This document shows positions 48,662 to 60,300 of a stretch of 64,000 nucleotides of DNA, piece after piece (the first letter of the stretch is position 1; each line of letters starts with the position of its first letter). The DNA comes from Arbacia lixula. Lineage: Eukaryota; Echinodermata; Echinoidea; Arbacioida; Arbaciidae. The notes under the pieces were generated by a model that was not told the origin of the DNA, did no database searches, and was given only the letters and a program-made list of their open reading frames with translations. The position numbers and the translations under genes are program-made. The DNA is taken from positions 12,085,395-12,149,394 of the forward strand of contig OZ022577.1 in NCBI GenBank assembly GCA_963669155.1, read 5' to 3'.

Positions 48662-49962
48662 GTAAGCATCATTACTCAAATTCACATATTTTTAGGATTC
48701 TAGATTGAAAATAAACGATTGAATTGTGGTTTTATCGTGTTGTTCGTGAATCGTTTACAATTTATTCCACTCTAAATCGTGTCTTGTCTCAAACAAGGTC
48801 TCAACATAGCCATTGCATTGGCTTGCATAGGTGCTGTACAAAACGACGTTTACGTCGTAGATAGGAATGAACATTGGTCACTGTAATGCAATGCCATGGC
48901 ATTGGCATGTCATTGCGGGGGAAGGGGAAGACATGAAGACGGCGCTCGAGCGATAGAGGCCTGAGGGGCAGAGACTGAAGCCTCTTTTTTTAATTGTAAG
49001 ACTGTAGGTATGTAGTTTTTGAATCTATTAAAATCTGATTGTTATTGAAGAAATAACAACATTTCAAAAATCGCAAAACACTGCTTTTTTGGTAACGAAA
49101 AGGGGATGTACAAAAATGTTGTGACCAAAAATCGATCCGAACCGACCTTAAAATTACGTCATAATTTACATGCAAATGCCACAGGTTAACCCACAAATCT
49201 ACGCCGCCGCTGCTGGCGTAGACCGCTGCTGCTTCGCGGTGGAGCTCCCGGGTTAGCTAACGACCGTGTACACATAGTACTGACATGGAAAATGGTGGAG
49301 ATAAAAAACAGTATTTCGCAATTTTCATCAAGATTTCAAAATGTTTTAGGGCCTAAGTATTAATCAAAATCAATTTTTATATCATTGAAATAAATTTTAT
49401 CACTTTCCTTCATGAAATGTAATCACGATTCCAATGACCAAACATTTTCATTGTTGTACTTGCTCGTGTAGAACAACTACCGGTACTCATTTTGACAAAA
49501 ATTTTTTGCACAGAGTAGTTCGTGGTCTCACGTCTTTGCTGATACCTTCTTTGTGCATATTGCCTTGGCATTAAAATACGAGAACAGCAAAAGCTTTTGT
49601 AAGGGTAGCCCCCTCCCATCACAACATCAACTCTGGTACAAAACATAACGTGATTTGGGGACAGTTTCGCGATAGCGTGCGCACAGAGATTTCGCGTACG
49701 TAATTCATGTAGATCTAATATCGTTAGGGATTTTGGTCAATGTGCTAGATCTATGCCGAGTATGATACGGGTGCCTCAAACCGAGCCCTTTGTTTTTTTT
49801 TTTTTAATGTATTTGTTCCAAGACAAACTGGTAAAACACTGAAATCTCACTCACACTGTCACAGATCAACATTATGCTCTTTAATTATTATCTTTGAATT
49901 GAAGATAAGCAAGAAACTTTAAGAGACTTTGCGCTACAAATATTGCTTGGTAAAACATCATA

Positions 49963-50291
49963 CATTCACATCACTGAACCTTGAAACCAGCCCCTACCGA
50001 TGATATGCGATATCTCCATCAATGCGACGAGTACAGTGCCGACATTTCACTAGAATTGTGTCTCGACCATGTTATTTGAAGTGGAATAAAAAAATGCCTT
50101 TCTGAGATCAATGAGAAAATCATGGAATACGAACGTAAGTAAAAAATGTGCAATTGTCAAATATGTCCCCACTGTGCCAAATTTTTCCTCCCAAAATCTT
50201 GCATTTGTCTACTAATGCGTTAATACATAACAAATTGCGCATCCAACCTTCGATGACGCACATTGAGCAGAAATACACAAGGGCCAGTTTG
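49963..50291 (-). repeat. inverted repeat D, copy 2 (upstream intron of ZNF410)
   Basis: Reverse-complement partner of 36751-37117. It reads CATCACTGAACCTTGAAACC, GAGTACAGTGCCGACATTTC, AAAATCTTGCATTTG, GCGCATCCAACCTTCGATGA. Confidence 0.85.
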
Positions 50292-51181
50292 TGGACCACT
50301 CACTATACTGGCTTTAGACAATATTCGGACCTCAAGTCCTCGACATTCAGCATGAGAAACTTGCTTTTGTATACCACAAACAATTGTTTTAAAACTTGAT
50401 AAAATCTTCTTTCAACGGACCTCAACATTAAGCATGAGAAACTCGTTTTTGTACACCACAAACAAATGTTATCAAACTTTATAAACTCTTCTTCCTTCCT
50501 CTGTTAACTTGGAGATCTGCCTCTGGGCCTAAAGAGTAAAGTACATGTGTGATCAGCATTGCCAGAAGGATGCTTTAATTTGTTGGAAGTGGGTGGGTAA
50601 CACCATATTTGAGTGTGATACATGGAGTCAATAAATTCAGTTTAGAATGATGATGTTGAGCACAGGTCAAGGTCAAATTGTGAAATGTTGCTGTTTATGT
50701 GATAAATCATGAAATATACATGTATGACCAAATATCACCAAAATATGATGCAATGATGATAAATGAAAGGTCTCAATTAAGTTGTATTTCAAGGACAAGT
50801 TTTTCATGCATTAGAAGATACAGTTTCACTAAATATTCAAGATTTGGCAACACTTCAGTGTCTACACAGGAGGGCAGAGGCATTTGACTGTGCGCAGTCA
50901 GATTTCTCTAGGTTGTTGTATAGGGTTAAATTGAGCCCAACATAATTTTTTTTTTTCACAGCTGTGTTCCCCAGAATTTGTTGTCTTTATAGGATAGGAA
51001 ATATACTGTAGTAGTTTTCCCTTGCTGTGTGAGGGAATATTGTGAACACTTCATACTGACAAAAAACTTGAAACATATCCACAATTTCAGTGAATTATGA
51101 TCTTCTGTGATATTTTTTATTCTAAGCCATCCAGCTAAAAGTTGTGTAGATTTCAAATGGACTTTTTATTTTACATTGTAG

Positions 51182-51325
51182 TCATGGACAGAGAGAATAA
51201 GATGCAGTGTTCAGCAACCAGCGGCAGCAAGCCTCTTTGACTTGTTGACTAGCAGTGACAGTGACAAGATGACAGCATCAAGCAGCAATCTATCTCAGTT
51301 TCCCAATGTTCACCACCATCTCAAG
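51182..51325 (+). CDS. ZNF410: ZNF410 first coding exon (start uncertain)
   Basis: The acceptor TTGTAG ends at 51181 and the donor is GTAGGT. The ATG at 51269 gives 19 residues ending NVHHHLK. The same frame is open upstream to the acceptor (including AAASLFDLLTSSDSDK), so translation could enter from an unseen exon. An ATG at 51184 in another frame opens an 18-codon upstream frame ending at 51240. Confidence 0.7.
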
Positions 51326-54300
51326 GTAGGTATAAAAAGGGACATCTGCTACTATAAGCTAGTCATAAGTGCACCCTTTCTAACAACTTTCATTCAAGTG
51401 CTGTATTCATGGTAGATAAAGTATGTACATGTATGATGTATGCTTCTCATTTGTGCATGTACAGAAAGTGCATTTGTCATCTATAAGATTTGTTTTTACT
51501 TCCTTTTTTTTTTTAACCTACACCATTGAACTTTCTAGAGTATAAACCCAGAAACATCGAGCAAAATAGCAGAATGATATGTTCATTCACCCTCCTCTTC
51601 TCGTAACTCTTTTCTTTTTCTTCCCATCTCACTCTAACAGTCATTCTCTTAACTTCTTTAGTTTTATCTTCTACCAACATTATACATACATGCGATGTCT
51701 CCGAACTTGTAAAGCTTTGTGCTTTTATGTGAACAAAACATTAATCTGTTTTAGTTTCAATATGTAAATTGTGTATTTCTGCTGTTTTTACCTCTATAGA
51801 AAATAAAACTTGAACTTGATCTTTCTTGTGTGCTGAACCAACATTTCATCCAGGTTGAGCACTGTGACAGGGGCGAGGATGGATCCCCAGTGGTGATGTC
51901 CAGTAGCTTCATGCACAATGCCACGTGCATGGCCGACACCCCATCATCGGCCCTCGTTGAGCCTGACCCCCACTCCCTGCTCAGCTCCTCACTCACCGTC
52001 CCCCAGTCAAGCCTCACTGTGGTCGGTGATCGAGGGGGCGATGACGATATCGATGACGATGATGCTGGAGTCGGCACCGGGGTGGATGGTGACTTTGGGC
52101 AGTCGTTAGGCGGGGTGGGCTGCTCTGAGGACGAATCCGACACCCTGGACGCCCTCTCTAGCCTGGCCCTCCAACAGTCAAGCCTCTTTCTGGTGAACCT
52201 CCCTACACGGACCCAGCCCACCCTTGGTGCCCTGGGTGCCACTACCACCTTCTTGCCAGTGCTGGTGATTGGGGGCCCCATGCAGAAGGGAGGGGAAAGT
52301 GCCCAGCTTTTGAGGCTCAGGGATATTGCCCATGCCAACTTGATCTGTGCAACTCAGGAGAGCATTGCTCGCACCTACAATGCTGCCCCACCAAAACCAG
52401 CTGGTAAGTTTAGCATGCCATTGCTGTCGACAATAATACTTGGCATATCTTTTAAATATATAAATATATTATAGATATATGTGAGAACATAGTTAAACTA
52501 ATTTCTGTGATGAAGCTACGATTTTCCATTATATTATTCCTTTGTACATGGAAAATCAATCACAGTTCTGATGAGAAAACTGTGCCATGTGTAAATATAG
52601 AAAAAAGGACAAGAGAGACACAAATCACACCACACATCTTTTTCTTGCATCCTTGTGAGATATCATTTATAAATGTTTAAAATTTGATGCTTGCTACTGC
52701 ACGGTACTTGTATTTATGCAAACAACTTCCTGTGTAATATTAAAAAGAAGTTTAGGATTTTCTCCAATCGCATGCATTTTAACCATCCCCATCTCATCAT
52801 CTTATCTCCCTATTGCGGTGATGTAGAAAAGCGTGAGTATGAATGCAAGGAGTGTGGTAGGATTTTCAAGTACTCCAGCCACTTTCGTTACCACATGGAG
52901 ACCCACAAGGGCAACAAGATGCTCAAGTGTCCAGTCAGTGGCTGCAACAGGTGCTTCTCATGGCCGGCCAATCTCAAGTACCACATCAGGACGCATGCGT
53001 AAGCAACCTTTATACAGTCAAACTTGCTTAAATCACCACCTGTACATTATCATCCCCTGCATATATAGACCATAGTTGGTGTTTCCCTTGAAAAGTGTTT
53101 CTATTTGAAATCTGTATTACAGTAAGTTGAACATAAAGACCACCTGTCTAAAGAGACCACATTACATGTTTCCCTTGATTTTTTTTCATTGAGACGTGCA
53201 TTACAGTAGCTTTTCTGTAAAGACCACCTGATTATAAAGACCACAATCCTTGTCTCCCTTGAGCGGTCTTTATGTCCAGGTTTCACCATACCATTTCCCA
53301 CCCAAAGGGTCTAGGCTGTGGGGGGCAACATGTTTCTTAGTCATGAACTGTAATCACTACCAAGTCTGCGCTCATCGACGAAGCATCCTTCCTCCTTCCC
53401 AAGTTAGTTAAGAGGGGGATGGCAGGGTGTATAGTCTATGTGTCCTAGGTTTTGGATACATTGTAGAAGAAGTAACCTAGCTCATTCGTACAACAGCTTC
53501 TGAAGTTGGTGTTCAAGTATTTGTACCCCTTTTTACAAACAGATTTGTAATGTAAACCTCGGCAGTTGGCGAATTATTTGTACTTAAGCTTTTGTTCCTC
53601 AGTGGGGCTTCAAATATGACTTACAGGAAAGTTGTATGTAGTTGTATTCCCAGATTACTTATGAATAGATCATGAAAGCATTTTCCTTTGTGGCAAGGAA
53701 GTGGCTCCCTCACTGTGCAGCACTCAAATGCAAGATCAGGGAATGTACTTCAAAAAGCAAATGGTATATGTGTTCAGACACATTGATTATTTTGGGGTTA
53801 TTTTCATTTTCTTCATTGAATTGAATCTGGATTATACAGTTTTATATATTCTTTTACATGTCCTTATGTAGGAATGACCGGCCATATCCGTGCAAGATTG
53901 AGGGATGCGGGAAGACTTTTTTCACAGTGCAGGCGCTTAACGTGCACAACCGGATCCACACTGGCACCAAGCCCTTCAAGTGTACACATGAAAGCTGTGA
54001 CAAGAGCTTCACCACGCAGGGCAACCTCAAGAACCACATCCGCACTCACACTGGTAAGCCTTCACTTCTCTCAGGGATGCCACTTTTCTTTTCCTTTAAT
54101 GAATTGCGATTGATATCAATCATAACTCTGTACATTACTTCAATGCAGATCAATCACAACATTTTACAAAGTGGGGCCCAGTACCTGGCAAGTGATAGGC
54201 TTCTTCATGTGTAAACAGATTCCGTGGGGGTGATATTTATGCCCTGTCGACCTTATATATTGAGCGTCTCTGTTTTGAAAATGATCAGGCAAGTTCTTGA

Positions 54301-57300
54301 ACTTGACCTGACAAGAAGGGCCATACTGCCATGATACCCCACCTTGACCATTAATACTGAAGTCAATGTCCAGAAGTTTTACATTATCAGACTAGTGATG
54401 TCATTATCAGCTGTAATTTACCAGCAGATTGTGAATAGATCAGACTTCAATCACTGAAAATGACCATTAGTTGATGCATGAAGAGACTTCTCCTTTACAA
54501 AGTCTGCACATATTCATACCTTCGGTGTATAGACTTTCTGTATTATGTAGAACTATTTGCAAAAATGTCATTGTTGATGGCATAGTAAAAAGCATTATGG
54601 ATCTTGTGAAAACTTCTGTACAATACTTTATTTTACTCTTCTGTTCTATTGCAGGTGAGAGACCGTTCAGTTGCGACTTTGAAGGATGTGTCCAAAAGTT
54701 TGCAGAGATGTCTAGCCTGAAGAAACACAAACTCACCCATACAGGTATCATGATATATGAAGATCAGTCCACATGAAGTTTGCCTTTATCTTGACCACTG
54801 TAGATAAGCATCTAGAGGGAAAGGGTGCTCAATGTTTTGTATTAATATATTTTGTTTATAGATCATGAATAACAATCACTTTAATGTAAAATGATTTTAA
54901 GAGTGTATGTTTTGATTTTACCTATCAACTCCAGAAGGGTGATATAATGTACAACAATGAGTAACTCAGACTTAGTTCATGTGGAGAACCCTCCTGCTAT
55001 AATTTTTTGTCTAGTCCTCCAATTTTGTTCTTATTGAAAACTATCCTGTTACCTTTGAACATCCCCCTCCCCTCCCCTCTCCCAGGTGAGAAGCCATACG
55101 AGTGTGAGATCTGTGGGCGTGTCTTCACCCAGAGTGCCAGCCGCAACACCCACAAGCGTCGCCATCACAGCGCCCTCACTGACAACAAGGTGTCCCCCGT
55201 CCTGGATGGTGACCCTGATGCTATCATCACCAATGGGGCGGGGCTGCTGAGTTCTAAAGGGCGTGGCAGCCACAAGCGTCACACCAGCAACAAGTCCGAC
55301 TTCAGTATAGGTGAGGTGGAGCCTCTCTACAGTGGTACCTTCAGTGATAATGGTAACATTTTTAAACAGCAAAATGTCATCACAGGTTTAAAGTGTAAGG
55401 ATTATTGTTTGAAAAGCTTTATGATGTTGGCAACAGGGCCTGAAAGAAGTGTTGATATTGGCAACATGTTGCACACTAGCAAGTCTTTATTAATCTACCG
55501 TCATTATACCATTATTTTTGTAACTCTTTTTGTCATCAAATCAATACTTAATTTGCTATATGTTCTATCTCTGTCACATAAATGACTCTTTCCATAACAC
55601 CATAACAAAAATGTTAAAATCCCATCCTTATATGCAGTGCTTTCATAAATCTTTGTCATGAACTGTTTACATATTCATTATCTGTCATTTCTCACCTGTG
55701 TAGAACACCTGAAGGATGCCACATCATGTAGTGAGCTGGGCCAGAGTATAGGTGACATAGATTCCAATGAAATCCCTTCAGTAGCTGCTTCGTGCAATGA
55801 CCAAGATGCAGACGAGATGTCTCTCTCTCATTCACTGCTGCCAGGTAACCATGCATTCTACCAAGCACTTCCTCGTTTCAATTTGCTGGCCATTATAAGA
55901 AGTAGTGTTTCACAAACGAATGTTAAAAAAAGTTTTCCAGAGCCGCCAACCAGTCTGATTTTGTTGTGCTTTTAAAAAACGTAATCAAATGCTCGCAAGG
56001 TGATTAGTTGAATGTGTATCATGTGACATTCAGCAAAATGGATCTTCTCATGGCTGACATGTTTTATGTCATTGGTCATCTATTTTACAAATTGTGTGTG
56101 CATTTGTGGCATATTGAGTGCAGGTAAGCAAGTGCACAAAGCTTGATGTGTGCTCCATTGCATTAGTTTATAACACTATTTTTAAAGAAGTTCCTCATAT
56201 ACCGGCAAAAGCTGGTAAAAGTTATTCCCCCAACATAATAATAAGGTCTATCTTAGGTCTATCTTAGAAATGCAAAATGTTTGATGAAACCAATAATTAA
56301 TGGTTGTGCTAGTTGAAAGGTATGAGATTTTGCAATCAGAAAAGATCTTAATGCTAACTTTTCAACTCGGCTGCTCTTTTTAAAAAGTATGTCACACCGT
56401 TCACCTCTTGCAAAGTCTCATACTATGGCAGTCATGATCATTAACTATTTCTATATTTAAGATTAAAATGAAAATACAGTGCTGTGTATCTGTAATTGCT
56501 TGCTTAATTGCAGTAACATTTACCATTTTCCATAGATAATTAATTTTCTAATGTTAAAGCTTTGGATGGAATGATTTGTCTTTCCCCATACTTAATTCAT
56601 GCACAGTCTTTATGTGTAGATGTCATTTCTGATTTGTAGACAGTGATGGTATGAGAATTGGATTGAATAGATGTTGTCTGTTTGGATTTTAGGTCTTGAC
56701 CATGGAGACACATCTGTAGAGAGCTCACTAGGCAAGGCAGATTCACAGGATGAATCCTCCTCAGACTTTGTGCTGTCTCAGCACCATGAGAACTCTATCC
56801 ACAGCATGGTGAGTGGATCGCACCACCACCACCATCACCACCATCATCATCACCACCAGCATCATCACAGCCAGGAGCATGATGAAGATCATCATCACCA
56901 CCACCACCATCATGACCACCATCACCTCCACCACCACCACCAGCAGGGGTCTGCAGCCACTGGAATGGGGTACGATGACGATGACGGGCAGTCCCTCCTT
57001 CGCGCCAACCTGGACGAGGCTGGTCCTCACATGATTGGGGTGTCGGATGACAGCCATGTGATGGGCGTGTCAAGTGACCACGTCATGGGCGTGTCTGACG
57101 GTCATGTGATTGGAGTCTCCGACAGCTCGCAGGTGATGAGCATCTCTGGCGGTCACCTGATCGGTGTTTCTGACGGTCATGTCATGAGCGTTGCGGACTC
57201 CCATGTGATGGGCGTGGTACCAGACGGTCATGTGATCGGAGTCTCGGACAGCCATGTGATAGGTGTATCTGACAGTGACCATGTGATTGGGGTGAGCGAT

Positions 57301-57393
57301 GACCCAACATCAGTGACCCAGGGTCTGCAGTACCCAGAGGATATATGGGGAAGCCAGGAGCACATAGGTGGCAATATCATGGAGTGTGCGTAA
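51269..57393 (+). CDS. ZNF410: ZNF410 orthologue, six-finger C2H2 transcription factor
   Basis: Exons 51269(51182)-51325, 51854-52403, 52827-52998, 53872-54053, 54655-54744, 55086-55352, 55704-55844 and 56693-57393 join in phase to give about 719 residues. Residues 128-194 match the human N-terminal block (SSLFLVNL, then [20 protein letters not shown]). Fingers lie at 209-229, 237-259, 267-289, 297-319, 327-349 and 357-377, with canonical C2H2 spacing. Fingers 2-6 align one to one with human fingers 1-5 ([48 protein letters not shown]); finger 1 is extra. After them come EPLYSG (human EPLMGS), a His-rich tract (about 530-569) and an 11-copy repeat (599-690) with no human counterpart. In vertebrates ZNF410 binds clustered sites at CHD4 and activates it. 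The start is uncertain: the frame is open to the exon's acceptor. Confidence 0.93.
51854..52403 (+). CDS. ZNF410: ZNF410 exon with conserved N-terminal block
   Basis: The acceptor CATCCAG ends at 51853 and GTAAGT follows 52403. It encodes residues 20-202: an acidic Ser-rich stretch ([10 protein letters not shown]), then FLVNLP and [15 protein letters not shown], which match human ZNF410. Confidence 0.9.
52827..52998 (+). CDS. ZNF410: ZNF410 exon, fingers 1 and 2
   Basis: Acceptor GATGTAG, donor GTAAGC. Finger 1 ([17 protein letters not shown]) is of the C-x2-C form. Finger 2 ([19 protein letters not shown]) matches human finger 1. Confidence 0.95.
53020..53290 (+). repeat. interspersed GACCACCTG...GGTCTTTAT repeat in ZNF410 intron
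   Basis: Tandem diverged units share AAAGACCACCTG, AAAGACCACA and TTTCCCTTGA, and end GGTCTTTATGTCCAGGTTTC. A related fragment lies at about 48448-48500. Confidence 0.7.
53872..54053 (+). CDS. ZNF410: ZNF410 exon, fingers 3 and 4
   Basis: Acceptor TATGTAG, donor GTAAGC. It begins in the finger linker (ANDRPYP; human RNDRSFI) and ends THTG before a phase 1 intron. Confidence 0.95.
54655..54744 (+). CDS. ZNF410: ZNF410 exon, finger 5
   Basis: Acceptor TATTGCAG, donor GTATCA, 90 nt, phase 1 on both sides, so it encodes exactly one finger unit and could be skipped without a frameshift. Confidence 0.93.
55086..55352 (+). CDS. ZNF410: ZNF410 exon, finger 6 and start of C-terminal region
   Basis: The acceptor TCTCCCAG ends at 55085. 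Two donors are possible, both phase 1: GTGAGG after 55310, and GTAACA after 55352. The longer form is preferred because the 14 added residues ([13 protein letters not shown]) continue the human alignment (AEPLMGSSLLEE). Confidence 0.85.
55704..55844 (+). CDS. ZNF410: ZNF410 exon, C-terminal region
   Basis: Acceptor CTGTGTAG, donor GTAACC. It encodes [14 protein letters not shown] through HSLLPG, a Ser/Asp-rich low-complexity segment. Confidence 0.8.
56693..57393 (+). CDS. ZNF410: ZNF410 terminal exon, His-rich and HVxGVSD repeats
   Basis: The acceptor GATTTTAG ends at 56692 and the stop TAA is at 57391-57393. It opens with an acidic Ser-rich stretch ([14 protein letters not shown]), then about 40 residues that are mostly His, then eleven units of 8-9 residues, consensus HVIGVSD plus one or two small or acidic residues, ending GNIMECA. 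Confidence 0.88.
56818..56946 (+). repeat. CAC/CAT-rich tract encoding poly-histidine
   Basis: Mixed CAC and CAT codons interrupted by CAG, GAC and AGC, so the tract is kept at the protein level rather than as a pure triplet microsatellite. Confidence 0.85.
57028..57303 (+). repeat. coding minisatellite, 11 units of 24-27 bp
   Basis: Units such as GGTCATGTGATTGGAGTCTC and AGCCATGTGATAGGTGTATC encode the HV(M/I)GVSD repeat. Synonymous differences between units are common. Confidence 0.9.
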
Positions 57394-60300
57394 TGGCTGC
57401 CTAAATAGTGTGTGTTGCATCAGGTGCTGTTCAGGTTGACCAATTTATTGCACAATTGTATGCATATATGCATGAAGTCCTTTTAAGAGGTTACTTTGCT
57501 TGATTGCCTTTTTAAAATGAAAACTGGCATAAAACTAGCAGCATAAATTTAAGTTGCATTAAGTAAGTGTTGGTAATAATAAGGTGCTTACATGCAGGTA
57601 CAAAGCACACATTTGCATTAGTTCACATTTTCTAATGAATTTCTTCTCTTGAAGAGACAAACTATTTATGGTCAAAAGCCAATCAAATATCTTCTCGTTA
57701 TTAAAATCTGAAACTTATTGTTGATGAATGTATGAGTGCCATGAGAATTAATATGAAACAAATGTTCATCCCATATGTTGAATTAATTGATCAAATACCT
57801 TTCGAAATGGATGTACAGTGAATAGATTGACTGGCATTCCATATTAATCCTGTAGAGGAAAGCAGAGGGAATTCCCCCTTCAAATGACAACCAAGGGCTG
57901 AATTGAACCAACAGTGTAATTTTGTAATGAGAATAATCTCTGTCACACTGAATTGCAAGATTTTAGCACTTTATAGGTACCGCCTGTAAAAGTGCACCAT
58001 GATCAACATGATGAAAGGATAAACTGGAATTATATTATGATCCTGTGGTAACTCTTTTCTGTGATATGTTCAGGAAGTTCAGTCATCGCGTACAAGAATA
58101 ATTGCTGAAGCTTGGAAGCATTGTAGATAGTTTCGCACTGATATGAACTGTATGTAAGAGACTCTATTAAGATACATCTGTGCATTCCCCCATTAGTTGA
58201 CTATTCTGGTAATGAATATTTGGTGTATAAAATTTGACTCCAGTAGACAGTGTTCACCTATTTTCAGTTCATCAATCTATGCTTTCTCTACCCTTTATAT
58301 GAATGGATGTGGTACATAAAGTATTTTACATATTCCTGTTTTAACTCCCATTTGGTGTTAGAAAGGAAATTGATATGTGGGCATTTGTACAAAATATGAG
58401 AATTTTGCATGTCACAATTGATTTTCAGAAGAAAAAAACCCCGCATGCTCATCTATTTACTACAATTTAATACATCCTATACTTGGTGTAAGAAATATCT
58501 TTTTTGCATCAAATATTTCCAGGAAAAAGAAAAAAAAATCACATATGGTCTAATACATGCCATATTTGGTGTAAGAAATACCTTCCTTTTAAAAAAAACC
58601 TATTTCCAGCAAAAAGAAAGCAAAGCCAAGCTACTGAGAGCTACTCCACCCATCCTTGATTGTTTGTTTCGTTCAAGCTGCAGCAACTGAGATAATATGT
58701 TTTAGTGGCACACTCTGTTTGCTTATAGCTGTTGTACATTCCATGCATTGTTTTCACTGTAATGCTACTTATTTATTTGGATATCCTGAAAGATGAATGG
58801 TAAATATATGGTACCTGAAAATGAAAAATAGTTATTTTGTAGTGTTCTGTCAAAATAAGTATGAAGTGATTGAACTTACAGGATTTGTGTGTACATATAT
58901 CAGGTACATGTATATTCACAACTCTCAATTGATTTATTTATCAATCTCAAGTATCAATATTATTACCTGTAGATGATTGATATTGTGTGTGATGCATTTT
59001 GTACAGTGAAGATATTTTATATTATGCATAGGATGATTCAGTAGAGTGTCAAGTTTGGAGTTACTGAGTGCTATATTATATTGAAAGCTGTGATGTTCGT
59101 GTAGTATCTCTTTGACTTTAGATTGAATACATACATACTCAAGGTGTGGCGTAGGCACATAAATTTGATATCAGCTTTATATGAATCATGTGTATTGGAG
59201 TGGGAATTATGCACTGAGAACTTTAGTATTGTATTTGATATGTTGATATCAGAAATAGGGGGGAAAACTAATAATCTGATGATGTCAGTTATGTTTGCTG
59301 GGGATGTTCAATATGACTGTATCACTGTACAAGTCAATTGCCATTGATTTTAAATTGCTTCCACATACTCATGTACTCCTTTGATACTGTATGCTGCACA
59401 GTCAGAAGTGAAACGATTTATTTTCATCATTCTTGTGTGAGCTTATCTCTGTTAAAAAAACCTAACTAGCAATCTAACAGAAGCACATTCATTAGTGTGA
59501 GCTATATGATCACAATAGATAACTTACAATTCATTGACAGTTTCTGTCTAATATTTTCTCTGAGTGACATTTCCTTTTCATATGCTATAAGTTTGACAAT
59601 AACTTACAGAGAATGACTACTTTTGTTTATTTGAAATTGCCATTATTTACATATGCTTATGACCCTCCAGATGGCTGATATGTGTATTCCCTTCTTTCAT
59701 TATTTCATAGTGAAATATCTTGAACAGAAAAAAGAGCGTAAATGAAGACGGGGATTTTTAAGAAATAAGGTGAGACTGAGAGTGACTATTTATAGCTGTT
59801 CCACACTGAATTTAGAAATGTTCTTCTGTCCAATTATCATTTTATGCAAATTCATGCCAAATTAAAACAGTAGTTCCAGTTTGTATATCTCGCTGAAGTG
59901 TTGGTGGCTGGGTGCTGAATGGGAACAACTGATATTATCCTTCAGTATAAGAATTCAACAATTTCTAAACAACATATACATACTGCATCCACTACATCTA
60001 CTACTACACCTACATCTACATCTGAAAAGAAATGTTGATATTGCAGTTTATTGTCATTTCATGGCTTTAATAATTCTTAGTACCATTGATATACCACTGA
60101 TGAGCCCACATTAATGCAATCGTTATAGCTAAGAAAAGTTGTTCAGCTCTCTATGAGAGTTGAATTATCATGAGATACTATGAAGCACACCACAGTCGTA
60201 TCAAACACAGAATAGTATTTGTATATGAATGGGAATCTTCCAATCACCTCACGTGGCAAGAACCGCTCCATACATTGGTCAATGATGATCCATGTTAGAT

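Noticed and set aside
51757..52338. Minus-strand frame of 193 codons opposite the ZNF410 exon
   Set aside because: Antisense shadow; low-complexity Ser/Pro translation of the acidic plus-strand segment.
55353..55585. Open continuation of the finger 6 exon into the intron
   Set aside because: Frame stays open by chance to 55585, but both donors and the downstream homology at 55704 favour splicing; codons become AT-rich after 55352.
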